Positions 13,977-25,800 of a DNA stretch of 64,000 bases are shown here, one piece after another. The notes beneath the pieces were generated by a model. It did not search any database and had not been told where the DNA came from. It saw nothing but the letters and a program-made list of their open reading frames with translations. The position numbers and the translations under genes are program-made. Source of the DNA: Ricinus communis. Lineage: Eukaryota; Streptophyta; Magnoliopsida; Malpighiales; Euphorbiaceae. The stretch's first letter is position 1. Each line of letters starts with the position of its first letter. The stretch is taken from contig NC_063256.1 in the NCBI RefSeq assembly GCF_019578655.1, positions 4,278,001 through 4,342,000 of the forward strand, given 5' to 3'.

Positions 13977-14014
<38 letters not shown>

Positions 14015-17000
14015 AAGTTAATTCATTGATCTTATTGCACTGCCTTTCACATTGCTCCCATGCATTTTTTTTAGTTTTTCTCATCTTTATATTTTGCCAA
14101 ATGCACCTCCGGCTCTAGCCTTCACTTCTGCAGTTGGCCTATTGCTATCATGGTGTCATCCTATCAGAAGGCAGTTGGTTCAGATCTCTCTGCTCCAGCC
14201 CACTGTCTAAAACCAGAAATTATTCACTGACTATAACAAGACCATTCCTCCTCTCTTTTCTTCTTCTTCTTCTTAAGAAAAAAAGGGAAAGAAAAAAAGA
14301 AGAAATTTGTATAAAGTTCCCGCTCTCGGTACTTGATAACTGGGTCTTGTATCAGCTTGATGGCATTTCTAGCTCTTGCAAACCCTTAAGTGGGCAGAGA
14401 CATTTTATTCGAATCATGATTCTAACCCCTCCATCAAACATTTCTTTTATTCTTGCATAGGCAATGCGTCATGTTGGATCTAGCTAGATTATATCAGTTG
14501 GCTTTACTTTTGTCTTGAGAAAATGAAACAACATGCATACATATAATTATCAACATTGAAGCTGCTAGCTTTTTGCATTAATTATTAACTTCTAACCAAT
14601 TTTAAATAATTATTGGCTTCCTCTTGCAGCAATTCTGTTGGGGTTTCTTTTTTTCTTTTTTTCTTTTTCTTTATTTGCATGTTTCCTAAGAGAAGATCAT
14701 GAACTTAATTATTAACCTAACAAGTCAGTAAGTAGTCACTCCTGGACCTTAATTTACTGGGACTATAATTCTATAATTTACATTAACTACCTCACACACC
14801 CTAGCTTGCGCAATTTCCCTCCAGCTACCAAATATTTGAACTCATTTTGCTTTTCGTTATTCCAGGAATCGGAAGTTGAATATATGAACCTCGACAATCT
14901 ACATTTAATTGAGAAATGTGTTTGTATTTATATTAATGTAACTATATACACTTAATGCACACACCAGAAATATTTTCACACGAGTGTTATTCTTTTAATT
15001 TTAAATAATTATTACTAAACAAAGTGTGCATTATTCTCAGTTTTCTATGGAAGTAAGAAATTTCCAAAAATAGCTTCTCAATCGAGTTTAAAGTTATATC
15101 ATTTTACGAGAAGACCCTTTCTAATGGGTTCTTAACAAATGACGTAACTCTCATTTGTTTTCCAATGACAGCTATAGCAAACAAATATTATGTATAAATC
15201 TTCATTTTGTTGGATAGTATCGCAGTCGTTTAGAGCTGTGAAAGTTATGAATTTCAAATGCCAATTCGACCAGAAGAAGAAGAAGAGAAGGCAACCATTA
15301 GAAGGGAAGGAATTCCTAGTATTATGTAACTCTGACTGCGGGGTTGTAACCAATAGAATCACTAATATATTTTTCATATTAATTTACTCTCATCCTGTTT
15401 GTTTCACTGCATCTTTTATTTCATAAAGAACAGCACTAACTACCCTGGTCTGTAATGGGTTGGAGGCTTTATGTAAAAAGGCAGGACATGCACCACTGTG
15501 ACCCAAGCTTTGATGAAATAAGGGCAGATCTACTATCTCCATTTATTAATGGCAAAATATGGTAGGCTGTCATCGTATTATTCGTATATATATACACACA
15601 CACACTGAGCGGTGGTTACACTAAGGAGATAATTTTGCAGGTTGTCTTCCATAATCATATAACTGGCAGGACAAAGTACGAACATCTATGAGCTAACTTT
15701 ATACTTGAAATAGGAACTCAATTTCAAATTGCTAATATTTTGCAAAACTTGATTAATTAAAACCATCTCATCATTTTGCTAAGTACCTTTTAGTGTAGCC
15801 CCTAACAAGGACGTGCACTTGGGTCCCGGTAATTGTCATCATATATTTTCTTAGAGTGCTATAAATAATCATGTAAAATAATATAATTATAACATTTTTT
15901 TAAATATATTTTTAAGTTAGTTTAAACAAGATTGTCTAGATTTTAATTTTCTTTTTACTGCACTATAAAATAAACACTCGAGCATTAAACTACTAGCTAG
16001 CCTACTGAGGAGTTAAATATAATATAATGGTGACATCAGAAAATATGTGGCTAGGTACAAGTAATTAAATTCAAATAGCATCATGTGTATGGGCAAGTAC
16101 TAATTACTTGGTTTCTATATAGAGCTGATAAACAGAATTTTATCCTTTCAAGATGGTGTTGTTCATATTAGGTAAAGAAATGGTACGTTTTGTAAATGGC
16201 GATGCCAGTACTAACTATGTATCTGCTCTCCAGTTTTTGTTGCTGCACTGTGAAGAATTTGTAAACCCTTTTCAGTAAGCATAGTGCATATATGTAACAA
16301 AGGCCAAATAGGTAGTCAGATGGAATCGTTTGCTTTAACCGGCTATTGCATATATATATGTCGTACTTACTTTTGCATAGCACATCTCAGTTCTTTTTAA
16401 CTCTCAGTAATTACCATGCAATTAATTAAGCAGAAATGAGCATAGTACAGTTCTCTTAATTAAAATAGTAGGGATATCCCCCCAAATTCTAGGTGTAAGT
16501 TCCAATAATTAAGCAGAACTACAGAATGCTACCCGTTACTCTCTGCTAATTGGATAGCCCATACTGAGGGAAATAATGGGCCCTTAAGGGGCTCGAGACC
16601 CATTCTAATGGATCTAGTCTATATGTAAAGGCTAAAGGCCCCATCCTTTATTTGATATTTTACTTCAAATTCTTGAAATCTGTCAGTATTCATTCACATT
16701 TTCTTTTCCTCTATTTTTTCAAAAAACTTTTCCTCTAAGATTTAAAAACCAGGAAACAATACTAAAACAAAGTTTGAATTTTTCAGTTTTTATTAGTTTA
16801 GCGTATGAATATTTTTGGCTTAGTCGATAAAATCTATTCAATACAGTGTGGTTTCACCTGGAATAATCATACCCCTTAAGAAGTTTCTCTTGTAATACGA
16901 TATCATACAATCTTTCCCATAATTTGGTAAAGAAATGAAATGATTCTTTCTAGTAAACAGAAAAGAAAATCATGACACATATTTCAATTAATATGTCCGG

Positions 17001-17572
17001 ATTAAAATATATATATTTGAAATTGATTTCACATAAAATGACCAACTTCTCCATTATTGCTAGTGCAGAGGGGCCAATACTTTATTTCAGTTTTCTTTTT
17101 CCTTTTTCTACCTGACACCATTATAGGAATTATTGTGAGCAGCAAGAATGAATTATCACCACAATATATTTATATTCGTTACGATGGATACGGGTAGAGG
17201 TGATGCAAATTAAGTGAGAAACCAGAATGTCAAGGACTGATGTTCATGAATTGGCAAATTCTTATTTTAATTTTTCTTTTTGGTGAAAGGATTTGGCGAG
17301 TTTTTATTGGCAGTTTGCTCTATTTACAAGCTCAATGGAACCGCACTAGATGATTTTTCAAAAAATCGGTGCCTCTTTTCTTGTGCATCATAAGATTCTA
17401 TAGAAAGACAGGAAAATGTAGCTCCTGCCAAAGTCTCCTTTTCCCACTTTTACATATACCACTTTTTGACCTTTTCATCTTCTTTTCAGCAAGTGTTTAG
17501 TGGCATTTCCTCTCAGTCTCAGTCTCAGTCCTGCACCTGAAAAGAAGAAACCTGAGTTGCAAAAAACAAGAA
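13500..17572. other. Intergenic region between the TCP and HVA22 genes
   Basis: No supportable gene. The first few hundred bases are presumably the TCP 3' UTR and terminator region, although no single clear polyadenylation signal decides this. A CT run lies at 13981-14011. Pyrimidine-rich and TA-rich tracts are common, and the last 200 bases before 17573 are the likely HVA22 promoter and leader. Confidence 0.5.
13981..14011 (+). repeat. CT dinucleotide microsatellite downstream of the TCP gene
   Basis: A perfect CT run of about 31 bases, roughly 480 bases past the TCP stop codon, in the same orientation and of nearly the same length as the run in the gene's leader. Confidence 0.9.
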
Positions 17573-18603
17573 ATGGGTGGCTCTGGGAATTTTCTTCAAG
17601 TTGTGGCAAATAATTTTGATGTTCTTGCTTTGTATGTAACTGATCCTACAAATGTTACACAACATTGAATTTTTGGGTTCTATTTCTTTTGCGTGTTAGC
17701 ACTGCATTGTGTTTATTTGGCTCTTTTTCTAATTAAGATTGGTTTCTACTTCTTATTCGCAGGCCACTAGTGACTCTTGTTTACCCCTTGTAAGTGTATT
17801 CTCGAGTACAATTGTATTTTATGCGGTAGTGATATGTTTTGGGTCCTTTTATTTTCTCTAGATAATGGCTTTACGTGGATTTTGTCAGATATGCTTCAAT
17901 CAAAGCTATAGAGACTAAATCTCGCACTGATGACCAGCAATGGCTAACCTATTGGGTTCTGTATTCCATGATGACCATATTTGAGCTCACATTCTCAAAA
18001 ATCCTGGAATGGTAAAAGCTTGTTTCTTTTACACTTCTGAACATTCTGAGACATGGTTCCTCTTTCTTTAAAAACGAAGCCAAGGCGAACATTTTCATAG
18101 CAGCCAAGAAACACATACTTGAAATCAGCTAATTAAGTTGTTTATACTGTTAATGGCAGTATCTCCGTCTGGCCGTTTGCTAAACTGATAGTGACATGCT
18201 GGTTGGTGTTGCCACAATTCAATGGAGCAGCATATGTATATAAGAATTTCATCAGACCATTCTACATGAATCCACAGTCGTCTGCTCAAAGAATATGGTA
18301 CGTCCCAAGAAAGAAGGATGTGTTTACCAAACAAGATGACATTCTAACAGCTGCTGAGAAATATATGGAAGAGCATGGAACTGAAGCTTTTGAGAGGCTC
18401 ATAACCAAGGTACGCTTATGTAGAATTAATTAATTCATGAAAGATTAAATCATGCTATATATATATATATATATATATAGATCTTCTATGCACTAATTGA
18501 ACAACATCACATTTTGCTTATTGTTAATTTCCAGGCTGATAGAGAGGAAAGAGCTAGGAGGAGCAGCAATTATATGATCTTTGATGATGATTATATTTAT
18601 TGA
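17573..18603 (+). CDS. HVA22-like protein (TB2/DP1/HVA22 family, HVA22a/e type)
   Basis: Five exons joined by GT-AG junctions give 175 residues: 17573-17631, 17763-17789, 17889-18011, 18160-18409 and 18535-18603. All phases agree. The protein opens MGGSGNFLQVV, then has the family core LPLVTLVYPLYASIKAIE, the QWLTYWVLYS membrane hairpin, and CWLVLPQFNGAAYVYKNF before a hydrophilic tail rich in charged residues and ending in DDDYIY. HVA22 proteins are plant relatives of yeast Yop1 and animal REEP/DP1. They sit in the ER membrane, shape ER tubules, and several are induced by abscisic acid and stress. Length and exon pattern match the HVA22a/e branch. One oddity is the exon 3/4 junction, which gives Glu-Cys-Ile where I expected Glu-Trp; a shifted acceptor could change one or two residues there. 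A TA run sits in intron 4. Confidence 0.9.
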
Positions 18604-21600
18604 ACTTTAAATTAGCACATGTTTAGTAAGAAAAAGAAAAGAGCATGACATTGTCTTAATCTCATGGCTTGGAAGTTAGATTTGTTTTGTTGTGTGACTA
18701 TTTATGCAAGAACTAGATTTTCAAGAGAATGTGGAGTAATTCCTTCTTGGCTACTATATATATATTTAGTGAAGAAACACATGAGTAACCATCCTGTTTT
18801 TATTTTTATTGGATGATATAAGCTTCTCCAAATTACTAGAGATAATCTCTAGGCTTTGGCTAGTTCAGGAATAGTATCTGACTTTAAATAATTATTTTCA
18901 TGGCGAAAGGGCAAAATGATTAGCACTTGAACTATTTCAAAAAAGTAACTTCTCTATTCATTAAGGTTGCGAATAATTATGGAGACTCTTCAAACTTCTA
19001 AAAAGCTAAAAACTCTTATGCTCATTTAGTGTTCACAAATTTAATTGGGTTCAAATTTTTATTGATAAATATAGATTCAAAATAAGATTTTAAAATATTA
19101 ATATAAAAGCGCAAATTATGGTTATATAATAAAATAGACATAAGATACGTAAATACTACAATAAAAATGCAAATTGTAGTTGTGATGAGGAAAAAGCTCA
19201 ATGCGATACTTGGAGCACTAGAAGTTGGAGGCATAATCCATATTTTCTTAGGAAGTTTGGATACGTAGAAATCATTAACTTTTATAAAAAAAAATTTCTA
19301 GAAAGTGTAATGCTAGCAGATAAGCAGAGGAGACCTGCAAAAGAGATAGGAAACCCTCCGAAGCTCAGATTAATATACGATCAGAAAAATAAACTTAAAA
19401 AAAAACACAGAAGATCTTAGTTACAATTTAGTGTACGAGGAAGAAGATGAAAAGCAGTTGTATGCCAGAAATTATCTCAAAAAAGAGAAGTGAGGTGAGA
19501 GAGAGAGAGTTAGAGATTGAAATTCCATTTACTGATCATATGGTGGCATTACCCGCACTAGACAAAGAGTCTGGTGCCTTGTATAATATTGGGTAGAGTA
19601 AGGATTGACAATACATATTGCAAGGTTGCTTCCTGAAATGGTTTTGCATATGCCTGTCAGGGATCTTACATGTAATTCACATATCATACCACATATTCCA
19701 AGTGCACAAGCAAAGGACAAGTGGTAATCTTGAGTAGAAATGTTGGTACCTGAATATTGGCTCATCTGTCAATGCTTGGAGATTGTGATCATTCGTGGTA
19801 GCAGCTGGTTGTCGTGAGTTCCAGAAAGCCAAACAAACACGACCCCTTAAACTTCTACCAGTACGAGGTTAAAGAAAACAAAATTTTCAGTGCAACTCAA
19901 TTTTAAAAGATTATTAAAAAGAATTAGGTTATTTAATGCTTTCCTAAAAGACACGATCTCATTTTTCTCCTTTTAGTAACCACTGCCATTGCCGTTGTTG
20001 CTTTCTACCCATTTTCTGCTGTGTCAAGCAAAAACAGCCAGCTTGAATCTCGACTCGCTGCAATCAATTGTTTTCACCGTATGGTTTAGTTCATTTCCTA
20101 TCACCCTCTCATCTTTGCTCCCTCCACCTTTAATTTAGTTCTAAGAACTTTTTCCTTTTTGATGGAATATATATAGCTTCAAGATTGTTTATCATAAAAC
20201 GGAATGAAATATATTTAAGGATAGTCTTTTACGTACTTATTGTGCTAAAAAGAACACGAGAAAATATCAAAGACTTTCAATTCGAACACATTTTTGCCTT
20301 TGAATTTGTATCAACGAGGAAAGTGCAAGAATATTGAGTGGAATGTGACTGATTTTCATCTTTTGTTTTTAGGAAAAGATAAATTTCGTTAGAAATCAAG
20401 AATGGGCAATGTCTAATAAAAGCAAGTGCTCCATAATATTAAGAGGATGTTGCAAAACTATAGAAATATTATCAACAATTGCTTTACTAGATAACATGTG
20501 TGTTACTCTAATAGCCTTGTGGTTTAGCGAAAACAATGTCCATTATATTGGTCATTAAAGCCAATATTTTTACAATTACAAATAATTTTTTCAAAATTAG
20601 AATTGTCCACTAGACGGGAATGAAGATGATCGACGGTAATTTTTTGCATCTGCCTTGATAATAATATTAGGCAAGTTAACTGACCTGATCCAAACTAAGA
20701 CCTCCCTTAAATCTTTGGAGTTCATTTGTTCTGTACTTGCTTTTCCTCACACCATAAAAATACTTCCATATGATTTTTCACTATCCAACCGTACCCAACA
20801 ACCACTAATCCTGGTTGAACATCATTATCTATGTTCACCTTTAGCTTTCCAGTATACGCCTAGTCCAACGAACCTCTTGTACTGAAAGCATTATCGGGAT
20901 ATTAGCAATAGTCCCCCCCATTTACAGCCTACCAAAACACAAGAAAGCACGTGCATGAAGACACACAAAAATCAGCCAAAACCTTCACAATTGTTCAAAG
21001 CATTTTATTTCTTTGCGTTTATATTGTCTGTGATGCAAGAATTAATCCTTTCATTCTGATTAGTATCTGAGACCTCAAACATAGAGGCTGACCATTCCCA
21101 AAACTATTAGCCATGCTATTAACTAAATCAGCCATAATAATATGTCAACATTGAAAAGTAAATGGGGAATCAATAAACAAATGCAAAAAGCATTTACTAA
21201 TTTCTCCATAAAAAAATACATATGTTTGACACATTAATACTCTTAGCAAATAATTAAATTCCGAGTAAGTAAAAAGTTTCAATACGTTCGCCATAAATTT
21301 TTATTTTTACTTTAGGGCTACTCTAAAATTCCAAATGTACATAAGATATGGCGTTCATGAGGTAGCTTGTTAGAAATATGCTTATAGCCCGATCTAATCG
21401 TGTAACATCGTTTTAGATCAAAATGCCAAATAAAAGTATCAACAAAACCACCTAAACACCTTGAGATGGGTCGGGATAGCATTCACATCGTTATCTTGAA
21501 AGATTATATATTATAATATATTACTATAACATTATTAATTTATAAATGTGATCCTTATACAACTTAATAGGAAAGTAAGCCATCCGAGTAATTATCATAT

Positions 21601-21800
21601 GTTGAAAAATCATATGTCTTGATTTTTAATCAATGGATTGACAAGAAAAAGGAGTGCCATGTCTGTAAAAACTGATAACATTATAATATATAAGTTAATA
21701 AATAACGTAAGCTAATTAATTAAGAAAATATACCACCTACTTTAAAAAGAAAACTTTTTCCAAATATTAAATTCAAATCCATTTTAATCTTCTTTATCTG
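18604..21800. other. Intergenic region between the HVA22 and PRAF genes
   Basis: No supportable gene. An open frame on the minus strand at 19529-19765 (78 codons) resembles no family I know and has no neighbouring exon that makes sense, so it is not called. The rest is AT-rich with no repeat structure that I could resolve. Confidence 0.5.
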
Positions 21801-21801
21801 T

Positions 21802-21819
21802 ACTGGGCCTAAACCCAGT
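21802..21819. promoter_or_regulatory. Palindromic site II-type element upstream of the PRAF gene
   Basis: ACTGGG at 21802-21807 and CCCAGT at 21814-21819 form a perfect inverted repeat, and TGGGCC (21804-21809) is a site II element. It lies about 1050 bases before the start codon. A probable leader intron (long T tract then GCATAG near 22640) would place it closer to the transcription start than that distance suggests. Function is inferred. Confidence 0.35.
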
Positions 21820-22806
21820 CCATCAGGCCTAAAATCTGAGCCTATATCCGATCTGTTTGTTACTTTGTACATTTAATTAACCATCGCTTTTGTGTGTCCT
21901 GTCCTTTTTCAGCTCTCGAGCATTATTAAATACCAAAAATTATTACGTCTCTTACATAAGAAAAGAAAACATAATCTTATTTTTGTTTTTATTTGTCTCC
22001 AAAACGGTCCCCATCCCAAAAAGTTTTTCAGCTTGCCAACGTGGCATTCACACAACGAAACGACACTGTGTTTGTTGAATCTGTCCATTTTGTTGAATTC
22101 AGGAGAAAAACGGAAAAACCAACAGTTTTAACTGCCAGAAATTTTGATCAAAACACTCACCAATTTCTTTTGCGCACCGCGCACGTTAGCGATCCTGGCA
22201 GACCTGCAGCGTTTCTCCTCCTCGCTTCGCCAATACAAAGATCACATTTTCCTTTCCTTTCATTTTCTTTAGGTTTTAAAGCTCTCTCCAGGAATCAATT
22301 CAATTCCTTTGCGTAAATAGATTTGGTTTTAAATCGATAAAAGTTTAGACCATTTCTTTTTTCTTCTTCTTAAATGTAGGTGCATTGTATCTTAATGCCC
22401 TAATTCGAGATTTATCTGGATTTGTATGCTGCGTTTGGTTTAACATTTGAGGAAAAATTGGCGAGCTTCTTTTTTTCTTTTCTTATTATTTTTGGAACAC
22501 TGATTGCATTTATTGAGATTGTTAGGGTTTGAGGTCCTTGAAAACGAGTGAAAATTGAGCTGTTTGAGAGCTAACAGAGGGATAATTTGAGGCTTTTTTT
22601 CTTTCTTCTTGTTCTTCTTGTTTTTTTTTTTTTTTGCATAGTTTTGTTTAGGTTGTTTCTAGAGGTGAATTGAAGTATAATGGGATAGTAGGTGAAGGAA
22701 TAATGAGTGTTATTATTAATGGGGCAAAGCTTGAGAGTTGTTTATTTTTATGATTATAATTATAGGTATAGTGTAAATGTGAATGTAAAGGGCTGGTGGT
22801 GCTCAA

Positions 22807-22899
22807 ATGGGCGTTGGTTCTATTATTATACAAAGGCAGCAGCAGCAGCAACTTGAATGGCTGATACTCAGAGAGTTGGTCTTGCCGAGAGGGATATAG
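22807..22899 (+). other. Upstream ORF overlapping the PRAF start codon
   Basis: An ATG at 22807 opens a 30-codon frame (MGVGSIIIQR, then a Gln run) that ends in TAG at 22899, out of frame with and past the main ATG at 22857. If the leader includes 22807, ribosomes starting there would bypass the main start. The frame is plain in the sequence; translation is inference. The CAG repeat it contains may vary in length. Confidence 0.5.
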
Positions 22900-25800
22900 A
22901 GCAGGTTTAATTCAATCTTTCTTACGTTTGTGAGATTTATCTGAATTCGGCTAAATATCTGTATAGGATGCTGAACATCACTAATCTGTTTTATGGTGGT
23001 TTTTTCGGATGTGATGAAGCCACCTTTTAAAATGTCCTCTTTTTCCTCACTCTTTAGCCGTTTTATTAGGCCATCACTTCACTTAAGAAAGGAGCATATT
23101 TGCTTAAGTATGGGCGCAGAGGAAAGCCAAAGTTCTGTCCGTTTCAACTTTCAAGTGTAAGTTTCCTTGTCGTGTTGTCTCCATAAGTTCTATCCTAGCC
23201 TGTCAATTGATATGGCAAAGAAAAACACCTTTAGAAGGTGTGACAGAATGTCTGGATTCCTATTTGGAGGGTAGAAGCTGAAATTAAATATGTTTCTTTT
23301 AAAATAACCGATTAGAATAATGCATGCAACTTTTTGTGTAGATTTTTTAGTAAAGATAGAGTTTCCTTTTCAAATTACCAATGCCTTTATCACTAAAGGC
23401 ATAATTTGGTTCAGAGTTTATTGTAAGGTTGTCATAATTTTACTTATCTGTTCTGTTTACTCATGATGCCCAGGATGAATCCATGTTGATATGGTACTCC
23501 GGGAAAGAAGAGAAACAGCTAAAACTTAGTCAAGTTTCCAAGATTATTCCTGGACAGCGCACAGTAAGTTTGTACGATTAAGTTTTTCCTTTTTTCTTAG
23601 AAAGTTTTGAAGATAGGCTCTGAAATCATCAACTAAAGGCATATACATAACATGATAATAACATGGAAGTTCATACCATATAGGTTTAATTTCTTAATGT
23701 TTGGATTTTTGCTATGACCCATATGCCACCTGTTATTTTTCTTTTTACTGAATTCGTATCAATCTCATGTAAGGTTTTCTTATTCCTTATTGAAATGTTA
23801 CCAAAATGTGACATTAGCTATTGTCTTCCAGGCAATATTTCAGCGGTATCCTCGGCCAGAAAAGGAGTATCAATCATTTTCTCTTATATACAGTGATAGG
23901 TCATTGGACTTGGTGAGGTTTTCCCCTTTGCAGTTTTTTTATGCTAGGACTTTTTTTTTTTTTTTGTTTTCTTTTTGGTTCTAGGGTATGTAGATATACA
24001 AGTTTCATTGGTTTATCTCTAGATATTGATCCAATCAACACCTCTACAAAGGCATAATTTGTCTTGGTTTGACACCTATGCGGACAGATATGTAAAGACA
24101 AGGATGAGGCGGAAGTTTGGTTTGTTGGCCTTAAAGCATTGATAACTCGTGGTAGCTACCAGAGCAAGTGGAGAATAGAGCCTAGAAGTGAAAGTACATC
24201 ATCAGATAGTCCACATATTCGTACACGGAGACATTCTCGATCTATTTCACCTTTTGTCCGTAGCAGTCTTTGTCTCTGTTTCTATTTTGAGGGTTTATTG
24301 AGCATTTACAACTATTTTTCTAATAAAAGCTTTTGAGTGCTCCAAGCATTTACAATTACTTGTTCATTTTTTTGTCTAATCTATTTGCTTTTTCCAAATT
24401 ACAATAGGATGCAGGGCATGGAGATGGTCAAGGAAGTCCTGTTCCATTTGAGAGTATTCCGTCAAATAGACTGGGAAAGGCATTCTGTGATATAATTTCA
24501 TATACTGCTGCAGAAAAGAGTCCAAGTCGAGCAGAATTACTTAGTAGTCCTTTTAGCTCACTAAATGCTGCATGTGTAGATAACTCAAATGGTCGTACTT
24601 CTACGGCAGATACAGTTAGGGTCAGTTTATCCAGTGCAGTAAGCTCTTCTAGCCAGGGTTCTTATCACGAAGACTTTGATGCCTTGGGTGATGTTTTCTT
24701 TTGGGGAGAAGGTGTTGGAGATGGAATATTAGGTGGTGGTGTCCATATAACTGGAATTACATCTAGTCCCAAGGTGGATGCATTTCTGCCAAAGGCATTG
24801 GAGTCTAAAGTTGTTTTGGATGTCCATTATATCGCCTGTGGTGGCAGGCATGCTGTGTTGGTCACTAAGCCAGGTGAGATCTTCAGCTGGGGGGAAGAGT
24901 CGGGAGGCAGGCTTGGGCATGGCATAAAAGCAGATGTTCCCAACCCAAAGCTTATAGATACGCTAGCTGGAATGAATATTGAATTAGTAGCATGTGGAGA
25001 GAACCATACTTGTGCTGTTACATTTTCTGGGGACCTCTACACGTGGGGTGATGGTGCTTATAATTGTGGTCTTCTTGGGCATGGAAGTGAAGCTAGTCAT
25101 TGGATACCTAAAAGAATAGGGGGTGACATGGAGGGTATACATGTATCATATGTATCATGTGGACCATGGCATACTGCTGCTGTGACATCTGTTGGTCAGT
25201 TGTTTACATTTGGAGATGGAACATTCGGTGCCCTTGGCCATGGAGATCACAGTAGTGCAACTGTTCCACGAGAAGTGGAAACCTTGAGAGGACTAAGAAC
25301 AATCAGGGTTTCTTGTGGTGTTTGGCACACTGCTGCTGCTGTTGAAATAACAACTGAATCATCTAGTCCAGGAGGTTCTGGTAGCTCTACATTTGGAAAA
25401 CTCTTTACCTGGGGGAATGGAGATGAATACCGCCTTGGACATGGTGACAAAGAACCTAGACTTTTTCCTGAGTGCGTAGTTGCACTAGGTGATGAAAATA
25501 TTTGTCAAGTAGCTTGTGGGCATAATCTCACACTTGCCCTTACAGCAGCAGGACGGGTATATACAATGGGGAGTACTTCTTATGGACAGCTTGGTAATCC
25601 GAGAGCTACTGGTAAAGTTCCTGCTATCGTTGAAGGTAAAATAGCAGGCAAAATCATTGAAGAGATTGCCTGCGGTTCTTACCACGTTGCAGTTTTGACT
25701 TCAAAAGCAGAGGTTTATACATGGGGAAAGGGTACAAATGGGCAATTAGGCCATGGGGATAACAAGGACAGAAATCAACCTACAGTTGTTGATTTTCTAA

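Noticed and set aside
19529..19765. Minus-strand frame of 78 codons with a fairly protein-like composition
   Set aside because: I could not extend it with plausible exons or match it to a family. It may be a pseudogene fragment, but the sequence alone does not show it.
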